Shown one piece after another: positions 17,885 to 26,218 of a DNA stretch of 64,000 nucleotides. Each line of letters opens with the position of its first letter. Within the stretch, counting starts at the first letter, position 1. This stretch comes from Bacteroidetes bacterium RIFCSPLOWO2_12_FULL_35_15 (GTDB lineage Bacteria; Bacteroidota; Bacteroidia; 2-12-FULL-35-15): the NCBI GenBank assembly GCA_001769385.1, contig MEPB01000094.1, forward strand, positions 1-64,000, given 5' to 3'. The notes beneath the pieces are model-generated. The model did no database searches, had not been told where the DNA came from, and saw only the letters and a list, made by a program, of their open reading frames with translations. The position numbers and the translations under genes are program-made.

Positions 17885-17921
17885 ACCACTAACAATCTAA
17901 TACGCTATACTTTCTATTTCT
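17885..17921. repeat. Half copy of the spacer repeat
   Basis: The sequence taccactaacaatctaatac followed by gct repeats the GTTAGTGG end and the taatacgct block of sites A and B, 28 bases before the start of the 17306-17857 gene on the minus strand. The other half of the element is not recognisable before the NamZ gene. It may mark the entry edge of the block. Confidence 0.4.
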
Positions 17922-17998
17922 GCATGAACCTCAAAATCAAGCCTAAAAACAGGATTTTTAATTTTATGTAAAACAGTTCTTATAAACTAAAACCTACT

Positions 17999-19210
17999 TC
18001 AGTCAAAATCTTTATACAACAAATATTTTTTACGAACAATCTTAAATTTTTTAATTCCTTCATGCCAGCTTTTTCTGATCTCCTCTTCGGTAGCACCATC
18101 CTTTATTTGCTTTTGCAAGGTGGCATTCCCGGCATGGTAATTAAAATTATCATCAAAAAAAACAGTTTTGTCGGGTGTATTTTGATACGTACCTATTAGC
18201 CAAAACAAATAAATATGTTTCAGTTCTTTTAAATACTCTTCACCAAATTCTGATAAATTATATCCATTACAAATTTGTCCCTTATACTTTGGATCCATTG
18301 CTCCTGGCTTTGGTTGTGGAGTAAAAATGTAATTTGCTTTTAGTAAAGTTGGATGTCCTATCACCTGGAAAGGCAGATCAGTTCCTCTGCCTACAGATAC
18401 AATTGTTCCTTCAAATAGCCCCAGGCTTGGATATAAATAAACGGATGACATATTTGGTAAATTAGGACTAGGTTTTACAGGCAATTCATACAGATCTTTA
18501 TGGGTATAATTTCCAATTGTAATAACTTTAAAATTACATTTTACTCCGGATTTTAACCAACCTTCACCGTTGATCATTTGCGCATATTCTCCAATGGTCA
18601 TACCGTAAACAATGGGAACGGTATGCATTCCTAAAAATGATTTATACGCATCTTCCATTACCGGTCCATCAATATAATACCCGTTTGGATTAGGACGGTC
18701 GAGTACTATCAGGGATTTATTGTTTTCAGCGCAAGCTTCCATCACATAATGTAAAGTGGATAAATACGTATAAAAACGAACACCCACATCCTGGATATCA
18801 AAGATCACCACATCAATATTTTTAAGATCTTCCGGACTTGGTTTTAAATTTTTTCCATAAAGGGAAATTACCGGTAATCCTGTTTTTGAATCTTTGTATG
18901 TTTTTACTTTTTCTCCTGCATCTTTTTCGCCACGAAAACCATGCTCCGGACAAAATACTTTTTTTACTGAAATACCTAATGATAAAAGGCTATCAACTAA
19001 ATGTGTTTTATTTATATTGGAGGATTGATTAGCAACAATTGCAATTGATTTTCCTTTTAATAATGGAAGATATTCAACTGTACGGTCGGCCCCAACCTTC
19101 AGATCTTTCCCTGTTTTGTTGTTGTTGTCAACCGCTGTAATTCCTTGTGCATTGCCATTAAGTGCAAGTGCAACAGTAAAAAACAATATAAAATTTTTAT
19201 AACCCATCAT
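17999..19210 (-). CDS. namZ: DUF1343 exo-beta-N-acetylmuramidase (NamZ-like)
   Basis: The 403-residue protein has a signal peptide and the full DUF1343 sequence order. This includes VANQSS, FCPEHGFRGEKDAGE (about 85), FDIQDVGVRFYTYLSTLHY (about 140), LDRPNPNGYYIDGPV, PIVYGMTIGEYAQMI, SVGRGTDLPFQVIGHP and a conserved C-terminal lysine/tyrosine run. Members such as Bacillus subtilis NamZ remove terminal MurNAc from peptidoglycan fragments, and Tannerella uses a homologue in MurNAc recycling. It is probably periplasmic and involved in cell-wall recovery. It is transcribed divergently from the permease at 19327. Confidence 0.88.
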   Translation of the reverse strand: MMGYKNFILFFTVALALNGNAQGITAVDNNNKTGKDLKVGADRTVEYLPLLKGKSIAIVANQSSNINKTHLVDSLLSLGISVKKVFCPEHGFRGEKDAGEKVKTYKDSKTGLPVISLYGKNLKPSPEDLKNIDVVIFDIQDVGVRFYTYLSTLHYVMEACAENNKSLIVLDRPNPNGYYIDGPVMEDAYKSFLGMHTVPIVYGMTIGEYAQMINGEGWLKSGVKCNFKVITIGNYTHKDLYELPVKPSPNLPNMSSVYLYPSLGLFEGTIVSVGRGTDLPFQVIGHPTLLKANYIFTPQPKPGAMDPKYKGQICNGYNLSEFGEEYLKELKHIYLFWLIGTYQNTPDKTVFFDDNFNYHAGNATLQKQIKDGATEEEIRKSWHEGIKKFKIVRKKYLLYKDFD

Positions 19211-19326
19211 CTTACACCTAAAATAGTATTTTTGTAATTCTTTACATTCGCAACGAATATTTTGCTATTTGTAATTCGCAAAAATTCGTATTTCGTAGTA
19301 ATTTTAAACATCAAAGCTAATAAATT

Positions 19327-20577
19327 TTGAATACCGAAAGTTTCATTGCCAAACGAATCATTTTTGGAACCGAAAATTCCAAACAGTTATCGCGTCCCAT
19401 CGTCCGGATCTCTGTGATAGGAATCGCGTTGGGATTGGCGGTAATGATTCTTACAGTAGCTATTGTTACCGGTTTTCAACGTGAGATCAGGAATAAATTA
19501 ATTGGTATCGGTTCACATATTCAAATTACAAATTATGATAACAATGCAAGTAATGAACCACAACCTATCAGTAAACATCAATCCTTTCTTGAAAAATTAA
19601 AAAACAATCCGGAGGTCAATCATTTTCAGGTGTATGCTACAAAAAGCGGGATCATAAAAACCAAAACGGATAATGAAGGGGTTATGCTGAAAGGGATTGG
19701 CTCAGATTACGATTGGGGTTTTATTAATGAGAATTTGAAAAGTGGAAAAGCATTCAATGTTAAGGATACTGTAGCTTCAAAAAATATAATCATTTCAAAA
19801 TATTTAGCTGATAAGTTAGAGTTGAAACAGGATGATAAAATGATCATTTATTTTTTGACAAAGAAAGAGGATAGCACCAGCACTCAATATGAACAACGGG
19901 TAAAAGCATTTTATATTTCCGGAATATATGAAACAGGTTTCGAAGATATTGATAAACAACTTGTATTGGTTGATATACGTCAGATTCAAAAATTAAATTA
20001 TTGGGAGGAGGATCAGATTGGTGGATTTGAAATTGCCATTAAGGATTATAAAAAAATTGATAAAACAGGAGAAGATATAAATGAAATTGTGGGGCAGGGG
20101 TTGGTGGCACAAACGGTTAAAGAAATAAACCCGGCTGTTTTTTCGTGGCTCGATCTGCAAGATGTAAATGCGATCATTGTGATCACATTAATGATTTTGG
20201 TGGCAGGTATTAATATGATTTCAGCATTACTGATCCTTATTTTAGAACGTACCAATATTATTGGAATCCTGAAAGCCTTAGGAGCAAAAAACAATAGCAT
20301 CCAAAAAATATTTTTATACAATGCAGCCTATTTAATAGGTAAAGGATTGTTATGGGGAAATATTATTGGCATTGGAATTGCCTTGTTCCAGCAGCATTTC
20401 GGTTTGTTTAAATTGGATCAGGCAACCTATTATGTTTCAGTGATTCCTATTAATATTAATTTAGTATATGTTTTATTATTAAACATAGGCACCTTATTAA
20501 GTTGTCTGATCATGTTAATTATCCCCAGTTTTATTGTTTCAAAAATTACTCCGGTAAAGGCAATCCGCTATAGCTGA
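19327..20577 (+). CDS. ABC transporter permease, LolC/LolE-FtsX type
   Basis: The 416-residue protein has one N-terminal membrane helix (ISVIGIALGLAVMILTVAIV) followed by QREIRNKL. A periplasmic MacB-like domain (about 50-265) and three C-terminal helices with the FtsX-type LKALGAKNNSIQKIFLYNA motif complete it. This is the layout of LolC/LolE, which passes lipoproteins to LolA. The ATPase LolD is not adjacent. The start is TTG at 19327; MNTESFIAKRI is the expected beginning of Bacteroidota homologues. Confidence 0.87.
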   Translation: MNTESFIAKRIIFGTENSKQLSRPIVRISVIGIALGLAVMILTVAIVTGFQREIRNKLIGIGSHIQITNYDNNASNEPQPISKHQSFLEKLKNNPEVNHFQVYATKSGIIKTKTDNEGVMLKGIGSDYDWGFINENLKSGKAFNVKDTVASKNIIISKYLADKLELKQDDKMIIYFLTKKEDSTSTQYEQRVKAFYISGIYETGFEDIDKQLVLVDIRQIQKLNYWEEDQIGGFEIAIKDYKKIDKTGEDINEIVGQGLVAQTVKEINPAVFSWLDLQDVNAIIVITLMILVAGINMISALLILILERTNIIGILKALGAKNNSIQKIFLYNAAYLIGKGLLWGNIIGIGIALFQQHFGLFKLDQATYYVSVIPININLVYVLLLNIGTLLSCLIMLIIPSFIVSKITPVKAIRYS

Positions 20578-20657
20578 AAAATATCATTTTTTTTATTGTG
20601 TTATTAGTATAGCTTTGTTTTTTAGAAACATTTTATTCTCATTAAAAAAATAATCAC

Positions 20658-21362
20658 ATGAAAACACTTCAAAAAATCATTTATTTTATTTTTATTGGAA
20701 TCCTGTTTATTGCATTATCAAACACTTTTGTTCTTGCGCAGAATAAACCAAAAGGAAAAGAATGGAAAGTTCCTGATGCGGATGCAAAAAAGAAAAGTGC
20801 TATAAAAGCAGATGATGCAGCAATAAAAGCAGGTAAAGAAATCTGGGTACAACAATGTAAATCATGCCATGGTTCAAAAGGATTGGGTGATGGCGCAAAA
20901 GCTGAAAAAATAGATATTTCCTGTGGTGATTTTTCTTCGGCAGAGGTACAAAATTTAAGTGATGGTGCTCTTTACTGGAAAATAACCCAGGGAAGAAAAC
21001 CAATGCCTGGTTTTTCAGATAAACTTAGTGATAACGAGCGTTGGCAAGTTGTGGCATTTATGAGAACATTAAAAAAAGGCGGAGCTGCAACAACTACTTC
21101 TACAACAACAACTAATACAACCACTACAACTACCAAAACAACTGACAGTAATCCGGTTAAAAAAGATGACACAACAGTTAAAAAGGATACGGTAAGTACA
21201 ACCACTGTGGTGAAAACAGAAAATTTGATCAAGTCGGATACCACAAAAATTATGTTCTACCAATACCAGCAATTGCAAACTGAGATTGAACTTTTGAAAA
21301 AGCAAATGGCTGAATTGAAAGCTAAGATGGAAGCAATAAAAGAAGAAAAGGATAAAAAATAA
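20658..21362 (+). CDS. Exported c-type cytochrome with Thr-rich linker and coiled coil
   Basis: The 234-residue protein has a signal peptide (ending VLAQN). One cytochrome c domain follows (about 50-135) with heme motif CKSCHG (residues 72-77) and axial Met in KPMPGFSDKL. A low-complexity linker of Thr with Ser, Asn and Lys (about 140-165) comes next, then a Lys/Asp/Thr-rich segment and a final coiled coil (QLQTEIELLKKQMAELKAKM). A short soluble heme domain on an extended tether suggests attachment to, or contact with, a larger periplasmic complex. The stop codon TAA (21360-21362) is also the left target duplication of a mobile element. Confidence 0.9.
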   Translation: MKTLQKIIYFIFIGILFIALSNTFVLAQNKPKGKEWKVPDADAKKKSAIKADDAAIKAGKEIWVQQCKSCHGSKGLGDGAKAEKIDISCGDFSSAEVQNLSDGALYWKITQGRKPMPGFSDKLSDNERWQVVAFMRTLKKGGAATTTSTTTTNTTTTTTKTTDSNPVKKDDTTVKKDTVSTTTVVKTENLIKSDTTKIMFYQYQQLQTEIELLKKQMAELKAKMEAIKEEKDKK

Positions 21363-21865
21363 GAGCCTGTTTAAAATTGGGTAAAAGATTAGATTTTTAA
21401 TATTTTTTAGCGTTTTGTCATTCGACCAGAGGGAGAAATTTCATCTCGGTAAACAGATTTCTCTCTTCATTTCATTGCGTTCGAAATGCAGTCCCTAATG
21501 TCATTTCGACCAGAGGGAGAAATCTCATCTCGGTAAACAGATTTCTCTCTTCATTTCATTGCGTTCGAAATGACAGTCCCTAATGTCATTTCGACCAGAG
21601 GGAGAAATTTCATCTCGGTAAACAGATTTCTCTCTTCATTTCATTGCGTTCGAAATGACAGTCCCTAATGTCATTTCGACCAGATGGAGAAATTTCATCT
21701 CCGTAAACAGATTTCTCTCTTCATTTCATTGCGTTCGAAATGACAGTCCCTAATGTCATTTCGACCAGAGGGAGAAATCTCATCTCGGTAAACAGATTTC
21801 TCTCCTCATTTCATTGCGTTCGAAATGAACATATAAAACATTTTGAATGAAACTTAAACAGGCTC
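21363..21865. mobile_element. GAGCC-ended gene-free element with TAA duplication
   Basis: The ends are GAGCCTGTTTAA and its exact reverse complement TTAAACAGGCTC, a 12-bp perfect terminal inverted repeat. They are flanked by direct TAA triplets at 21360-21362 and 21866-21868. The interior is five copies of an 85-bp palindromic unit plus short arms. No transposase is encoded. Removal of the element and one TAA rejoins the cytochrome c stop codon to its own terminator at 21890. Confidence 0.85.
21417..21829. repeat. Tandem array, five 85-bp palindromic units
   Basis: Units start at about 21417 (first one slightly shortened), 21500, 21585, 21670 and 21755. Each opens gtcatttcgaccagaggga, passes through gagaaat and atttctc complementary blocks and closes gcgttcgaaatgac, then agtccctaat. 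Each unit is therefore an imperfect hairpin. Units differ by only a few bases, which points to recent amplification. Confidence 0.9.
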
Positions 21866-21889
21866 TAAATTTTTCAAAAAAAATTCTTG

Positions 21890-21916
21890 AAAGCCGAAAT
21901 TTTTTTCGGCTTTTTT
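21890..21916 (+). terminator. Rho-independent terminator
   Basis: Stem AAAGCCGAAA (21890-21899) with TTTCGGCTTT (21904-21913), a 4-base loop and a six-T run. It would lie about 20 bases after the cytochrome c stop if the mobile element were absent, so it is the original terminator of that gene, now displaced by 506 bases. Confidence 0.9.
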
Positions 21917-21980
21917 ATTGGCTTAAACGTCTCTGAATTTTTTTATCATGGAATAGTAAGGGTCTGTTTGTGTGGTCAGT

Positions 21981-22122
21981 TCGAGTATTTTTCTTTTTTT
22001 GAAAAATGTATCGAGAACGTGTGTAGGCAATAAGAGTTCGAAACAAATTTTCGTGTAATTACTTCTCTAGTTGCACTCGAGTATTTTTCTTTTTTGAAAA
22101 ATGTATCTGGAACGTGTGTAAA
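21981..22122. repeat. Two copies of a 46-bp repeat
   Basis: The block tcgagtatttttcttttttt, then gaaaaatgtatcgagaacgt, then gtgta occurs at 21981-22025 and again, with tctgg for tcgag, at 22077-22120. Each copy folds on itself (TTTTTC/GAAAAA). From 22123 to 22282 the spacer holds only AT-rich sequence with small aattcg-type repeats leading to the cystathionine beta-synthase gene. Confidence 0.7.
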
Positions 22123-22282
22123 GCTTTCAAACTTAAAAAAAATACGAATAGTTTTTTTTAATCACAATAAGCCAATTATTTGCTCGAAAAAAACAAGATT
22201 ACTTGAAACTTTATTTTCGTATTTTCGCATTCTGAAAAAAACAAGATTCGTAATTCGCTAAATTCATAATTCGTAGTACAAT

Positions 22283-23653
22283 ATGAAAAAAACATGTAAC
22301 AATATCCTTGAAACAATTGGTAACACGCCTTTGGTACGTATCAATAAATTAACAAAAGACGTAAAAGCAACAGTTTACGCAAAGGTGGAGACTTTTAATC
22401 CCGGTAATTCAATAAAGGACCGTATGGCTCTTAAAATGATCGAAGATGCTGAAAAAAGCGGAGCTTTAAAACCGGGTGGAACCATCATTGAAGGTACAAG
22501 CGGTAATACAGGAATGGGGTTGGCCATTGCTGCCATCATAAAAGGATACAAATGTATTTTTACAACTACCGATAAACAATCGAAAGAAAAAGTGGACGCT
22601 TTAAAAGCATTTGGTGCCGATGTAATTGTTTGTCCTACCGATGTTGAACCGGAAGATCCTCGTTCCTACTATTCTGTTTCTTCACGTTTAGTAGCTGAAG
22701 TTCCAAACGCCTGGAAACCGAATCAATACGATAATTTAAGCAATTCACAAGCACATTACGAACAAACAGGTCCTGAAATATGGGATCAGACTGATGGTAA
22801 AATCACGCATTTGGTGGTTGGTGTTGGAACAGGTGGAACTATTTGTGGTACCGGGAAATTTTTAAAAGAAAAAAATCCGAATATCAAAATATGGGGAATT
22901 GATACGTATGGCTCTGTTTTCAAGAAATACAAAGAGACCGGCATTTTTGATAAGAACGAAATTTACCCATATATCACCGAAGGAATTGGAGAAGATTTTT
23001 TACCAAAGAATGTTGACTTTAATATCATTGATCGTTTCGAAAAAGTGACTGATAAAGATGCTGCGATCATGACACGTGAGATCACCAAGCAAGAAGGTAT
23101 TTTTGCCGGAAACTCTGCGGGATCTGCAATGGCCGGATTGATTCAGTTAAAAAATGAATTAAAAGAAACAGATGTTGTTGTTGTCATTTTCCATGATCAT
23201 GGAACACGTTATTTAGGTAAAATGTTTAATGATGAATGGATGATGGAAAAAGGATTTTTTGATAAAAAAGGCTTGATCGCTAAAGATCTGGTAAATACAA
23301 ATACCAATGCAAAATTAATTACTATCGAAAGTTCTGATACTATTGCAAATGCAGTAAAATTGATGAATAAGATGGATATTTCCCAGATCCCTGTGACTCA
23401 TGATAAACGTATCATCGGTTCGTTGAATGAAAGTTTATTGTATGCTAAAGTAATTGGTAATCCGGAGATCAAGAATAATAAGATAGAAACCATTATGCAA
23501 CCTGCTTTTCCATTTGTCGATATTTCAGCACCAATTGATTCCCTTTCTGCAATGATCACAGATAAAAATCCGGCTGTTTTAATCCGCGACTTCAAATTAG
23601 ATAAAAATTATATCATTACTCGTTACGATATTATTAATGCATTAACGAAGTAA
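22283..23653 (+). CDS. Cystathionine beta-synthase (PLP and CBS domains)
   Basis: The 456-residue enzyme has a PLP fold type II core with the Schiff-base lysine in NPGNSIKDRMA (about 45), substrate loop EGTSGNTGMGLA (about 73-84) and phosphate-binding GVGTGGTICGTG (about 177). A CBS-domain pair (about 335-456) contains MDISQIPV and IIGSLNESLL. This order is that of cystathionine beta-synthase, which condenses serine (or activated serine) with homocysteine. The absence of the eukaryotic N-terminal heme domain is normal for bacteria. Cysteine-synthase activity cannot be excluded from sequence. Confidence 0.92.
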   Translation: MKKTCNNILETIGNTPLVRINKLTKDVKATVYAKVETFNPGNSIKDRMALKMIEDAEKSGALKPGGTIIEGTSGNTGMGLAIAAIIKGYKCIFTTTDKQSKEKVDALKAFGADVIVCPTDVEPEDPRSYYSVSSRLVAEVPNAWKPNQYDNLSNSQAHYEQTGPEIWDQTDGKITHLVVGVGTGGTICGTGKFLKEKNPNIKIWGIDTYGSVFKKYKETGIFDKNEIYPYITEGIGEDFLPKNVDFNIIDRFEKVTDKDAAIMTREITKQEGIFAGNSAGSAMAGLIQLKNELKETDVVVVIFHDHGTRYLGKMFNDEWMMEKGFFDKKGLIAKDLVNTNTNAKLITIESSDTIANAVKLMNKMDISQIPVTHDKRIIGSLNESLLYAKVIGNPEIKNNKIETIMQPAFPFVDISAPIDSLSAMITDKNPAVLIRDFKLDKNYIITRYDIINALTK

Positions 23654-23785
23654 GAAAAAATGAATTATTTCCCCCTTGTGTGATTGTTTGTGTGTATGAG
23701 ATGGGGGGAGTGCGGGAAGGTGTGTTGCAGGGGGATGTTTTTGTAGAGATGTTTTTTGTGCAAAAAGGAAAATAAAACACAGTTT

Positions 23786-23975
23786 CGTATTCGTAGATTT
23801 ATATAGCAAACACAGATTCGTAAATTCGTACAAATTCGTATTCGTAGATTAACACAGATTAGTAAATTCGTAAAAATTCGTATTCGTAGATTTATATAGC
23901 AAACACAGATTCGTAAATTCGTACAAATTCGTATTCGTAGATTAACACAGATTAGTAAATTCGTAACAATTCGTT
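23786..23975. repeat. Two tandem 93-bp units of attcgta-rich DNA
   Basis: The block cgtattcgtagatttatata, then gcaaacacagattcg, occurs at 23786 and again at 23879 with an almost identical continuation. Within each unit shorter attcgta and cagatt motifs are repeated. Neither strand looks coding (composition is biased and no domain is seen). The rest of the 344-base gap (23654-23785) shows a G-rich patch (23700-23740) but nothing identifiable. Confidence 0.85.
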
Positions 23976-23997
23976 TATTCGTAACCAAAATTGCTTC

Positions 23998-25158
23998 ATG
24001 ACTTTAAAAAAATTAATAATCCTTTTTTCTTTTGCAATTTGTTTGATCTCAACAAACGCCTATTCTCAACTCGATAATCAAATTTTGAGTACTGAGCTGC
24101 CTATAAATGCAAAGGATACCAACAAACTGGTATTCAGTTTCAATAGTTTAAATTTTTTAAGAAACACAGAATATTTTGGTTCGATCGAATTTGGAAAAAC
24201 CTTGTTTGGTTATTCCTTAAATCCTAAATTGGTTTATTATCCTAATTCTTTTGTAAGGGTTGATATAGGCGGGATTTTTCGAAAAGATTTTGGAACTGCT
24301 GAATTTACAATAATAGCCCCAACGTATTCTATAAAAATTTCTAAAAATGGGTATTCAGGAATCTTCGGAAATTATGAAGGAGGTATGTCCCATCAATTTA
24401 TCGAACCATTATTTAATATTGATTATGCAATTACCAAACCTCTCGAAAATGGCTTGCAATTTAAAATAAACAAAAAACGGATTTTTAGCGATACCTGGAT
24501 CGATTGGCAACGAATGATCTATCAAGGATCACCATTCAAAGAAGAAATTTCAGCCGGTACATCTAACCTGATTACAATTTTAGGAGCCGATAAAAAATTT
24601 AAAATTTCCATACCATTACAAGGTATTGTGCATCATTTTGGCGGACAAATAGATACTGCCAGAACAGCTCCATTATCCACCCTGGTAAATTTAGCTGGTG
24701 GCTTGCGTTTTTCAGTAGTATTTGCGGAAAATTCATTTGTAAAAGAATTGCGTTCGGATAATTACCTTGTAACTTTTCATGATGGATCGCCTAAAAAAGT
24801 GGAACCTTATGAAGATGGTTATGGCATCTATTTAAACCTGTTAGTACGAACAAAATTGCTGAATGTAATGGCAAGTTACTGGAACGGGGAGTATTATATG
24901 GCAGCCAATGGAACTCAGATTTATGGATCATTAAATCCTGTTGAACCAACCGTAAAGTCATTTAGGGAAGATAGCCGTCAATTGCTTTTTTTAAGACTTT
25001 TTTATGAGCAAAAATTTTACAAAGGGTTGAACTTAGAAGTAAGAGTTGAGCCTTTTTATGAGTTCAGCCGTAAAGCTGTTGATTTCTCTTATTCAATCTA
25101 TCTTCGCTATAATCTGGATGTGAAATTAGCGCATATGAAGCCTAATTTTTCTGAGTAG
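23998..25158 (+). CDS. Putative outer-membrane beta-barrel protein
   Basis: The 386-residue protein has a signal peptide (ending NAYSQ). Many short amphipathic strands end in aromatic residues (YSLNPKLVYYP, FRKDFGTAEF, LNLEVRVEPFYEFS, YSIYLRYNLDV), the pattern of a bacterial outer-membrane barrel. No plug, POTRA or T9SS domain is visible. It is separated from the preceding gene by the 93-bp repeats, and the next gene lies about 200 bases on. The specific family is not recognised. Confidence 0.7.
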   Translation: MTLKKLIILFSFAICLISTNAYSQLDNQILSTELPINAKDTNKLVFSFNSLNFLRNTEYFGSIEFGKTLFGYSLNPKLVYYPNSFVRVDIGGIFRKDFGTAEFTIIAPTYSIKISKNGYSGIFGNYEGGMSHQFIEPLFNIDYAITKPLENGLQFKINKKRIFSDTWIDWQRMIYQGSPFKEEISAGTSNLITILGADKKFKISIPLQGIVHHFGGQIDTARTAPLSTLVNLAGGLRFSVVFAENSFVKELRSDNYLVTFHDGSPKKVEPYEDGYGIYLNLLVRTKLLNVMASYWNGEYYMAANGTQIYGSLNPVEPTVKSFREDSRQLLFLRLFYEQKFYKGLNLEVRVEPFYEFSRKAVDFSYSIYLRYNLDVKLAHMKPNFSE

Positions 25159-25356
25159 GAGTAGTGTTATGGGAACGCAGATTTCGCAGATTTTTAGGAT
25201 TAAAAAGGATGTAATTTTAGTAGTTTATATGATTCGCCTTTTGAGTAAAAATCATAACATAAATAGCTTTAAATCTCAAATCCCATTTTTTTATAATTAT
25301 CCTGATAAATCCGCGTTCCAATAAAAAATGATTTTAATAAATCTAATACAGCATAC

Positions 25357-26154
25357 ATGATTTTTATTGATCAAATGGCTAATGAACTCAATTTAGCTAC
25401 TACTCCCAAACGCATTATTTCTTTGGTTCCATCCCAGACAGAATTATTATTTGATCTGAGTTTGCGAGACGAAGTAATTGGTATCACCAAATTTTGCATT
25501 CATCCTGATGAATGGTTTCGCACAAAAACAAAAGTTGGAGGGACAAAAACAATTGATCTTGAAAAGATCAAACAATTGAACCCAGATTTAATTATTGGCA
25601 ATAAAGAAGAAAATGAGCAAGAACAAATAGAAGAATTAATGAAACATTATCCTGTTTGGATGAGTGATATCAACACCTTAAAACAAGCGTTTGATATGAT
25701 AACACGAGTAGGGATGATGGTGGATAAAAATTTTGAAGCTATTAATTTAAAATTAAAAATCGAAGCGGCATTTAAAAATTTAGCGTCCTTAATTGAGCCT
25801 GCACAAATCCAAAATGTTTCTTATTTCATTTGGCGGAATCCTTTTATGGTTGCCGGAAACAATACCTTTATAAACGAAATGTTACAACGTAGTGGTTTTA
25901 AAAATGTGTTTGCATCGAATGATCTTGGTCGTTACCCGATTATTTCAACCGAACAACTAGCCAATGCAAATCCTCATCTTATTTTCCTTTCCTCTGAGCC
26001 TTATCCTTTTCAGGAAAAACATTTTCAGGAGTTTCAACTTATTTGTCCGGATGCGCAAATAGTGTTGGTAGATGGCGAACTTTTTTCATGGTATGGCTCC
26101 AGGTTATTACAAGCTCCTGAGTATTTTTTGAAACTAGTTGCAAAATTGAAATAA
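25357..26154 (+). CDS. Helical-backbone metal-receptor (BtuF/FecB-like) protein
   Basis: The 265-residue protein shows the periplasmic-binding-protein type III start (PKRIISLVPSQTELLFDL), GITKFCIHPDEW, the VGGTKTIDLEKIKQLNPDLI strand-helix unit and a long central helix. This matches cobalamin/iron-siderophore receptor domains. It has no signal peptide or lipobox, so this copy would be cytoplasmic unless the start is wrong. Bacteroidota carry such soluble versions, of unclear role. No ABC permease or ATPase gene accompanies it. Confidence 0.85.
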   Translation: MIFIDQMANELNLATTPKRIISLVPSQTELLFDLSLRDEVIGITKFCIHPDEWFRTKTKVGGTKTIDLEKIKQLNPDLIIGNKEENEQEQIEELMKHYPVWMSDINTLKQAFDMITRVGMMVDKNFEAINLKLKIEAAFKNLASLIEPAQIQNVSYFIWRNPFMVAGNNTFINEMLQRSGFKNVFASNDLGRYPIISTEQLANANPHLIFLSSEPYPFQEKHFQEFQLICPDAQIVLVDGELFSWYGSRLLQAPEYFLKLVAKLK

Positions 26155-26218
26155 TAAAATACGAATGTACTTTTTCTCTCGATGAATTCTTATTAGTTTT
26201 GCATGAATAATAATACTC

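Noticed and set aside
20972-21305. Val-rich frames opposite the cytochrome c linker
   Set aside because: They are antisense translations of the Thr-codon repeat (the rich Val/Leu strings mirror ACA/ACT codons).
21417-21829. CRISPR array
   Set aside because: The 85-bp units are contiguous and almost identical with no variable spacers, and no cas gene is present.
23665-23988. A 107-codon open frame on the minus strand
   Set aside because: The translated sequence is a repeat of ICVNLRIRICTNL produced by the 93-bp tandem repeat, not a protein pattern.
25159-25356. A gene between the barrel protein and the metal-receptor protein
   Set aside because: Only a degenerate acgcagatt-type repeat is visible in these 198 bases.
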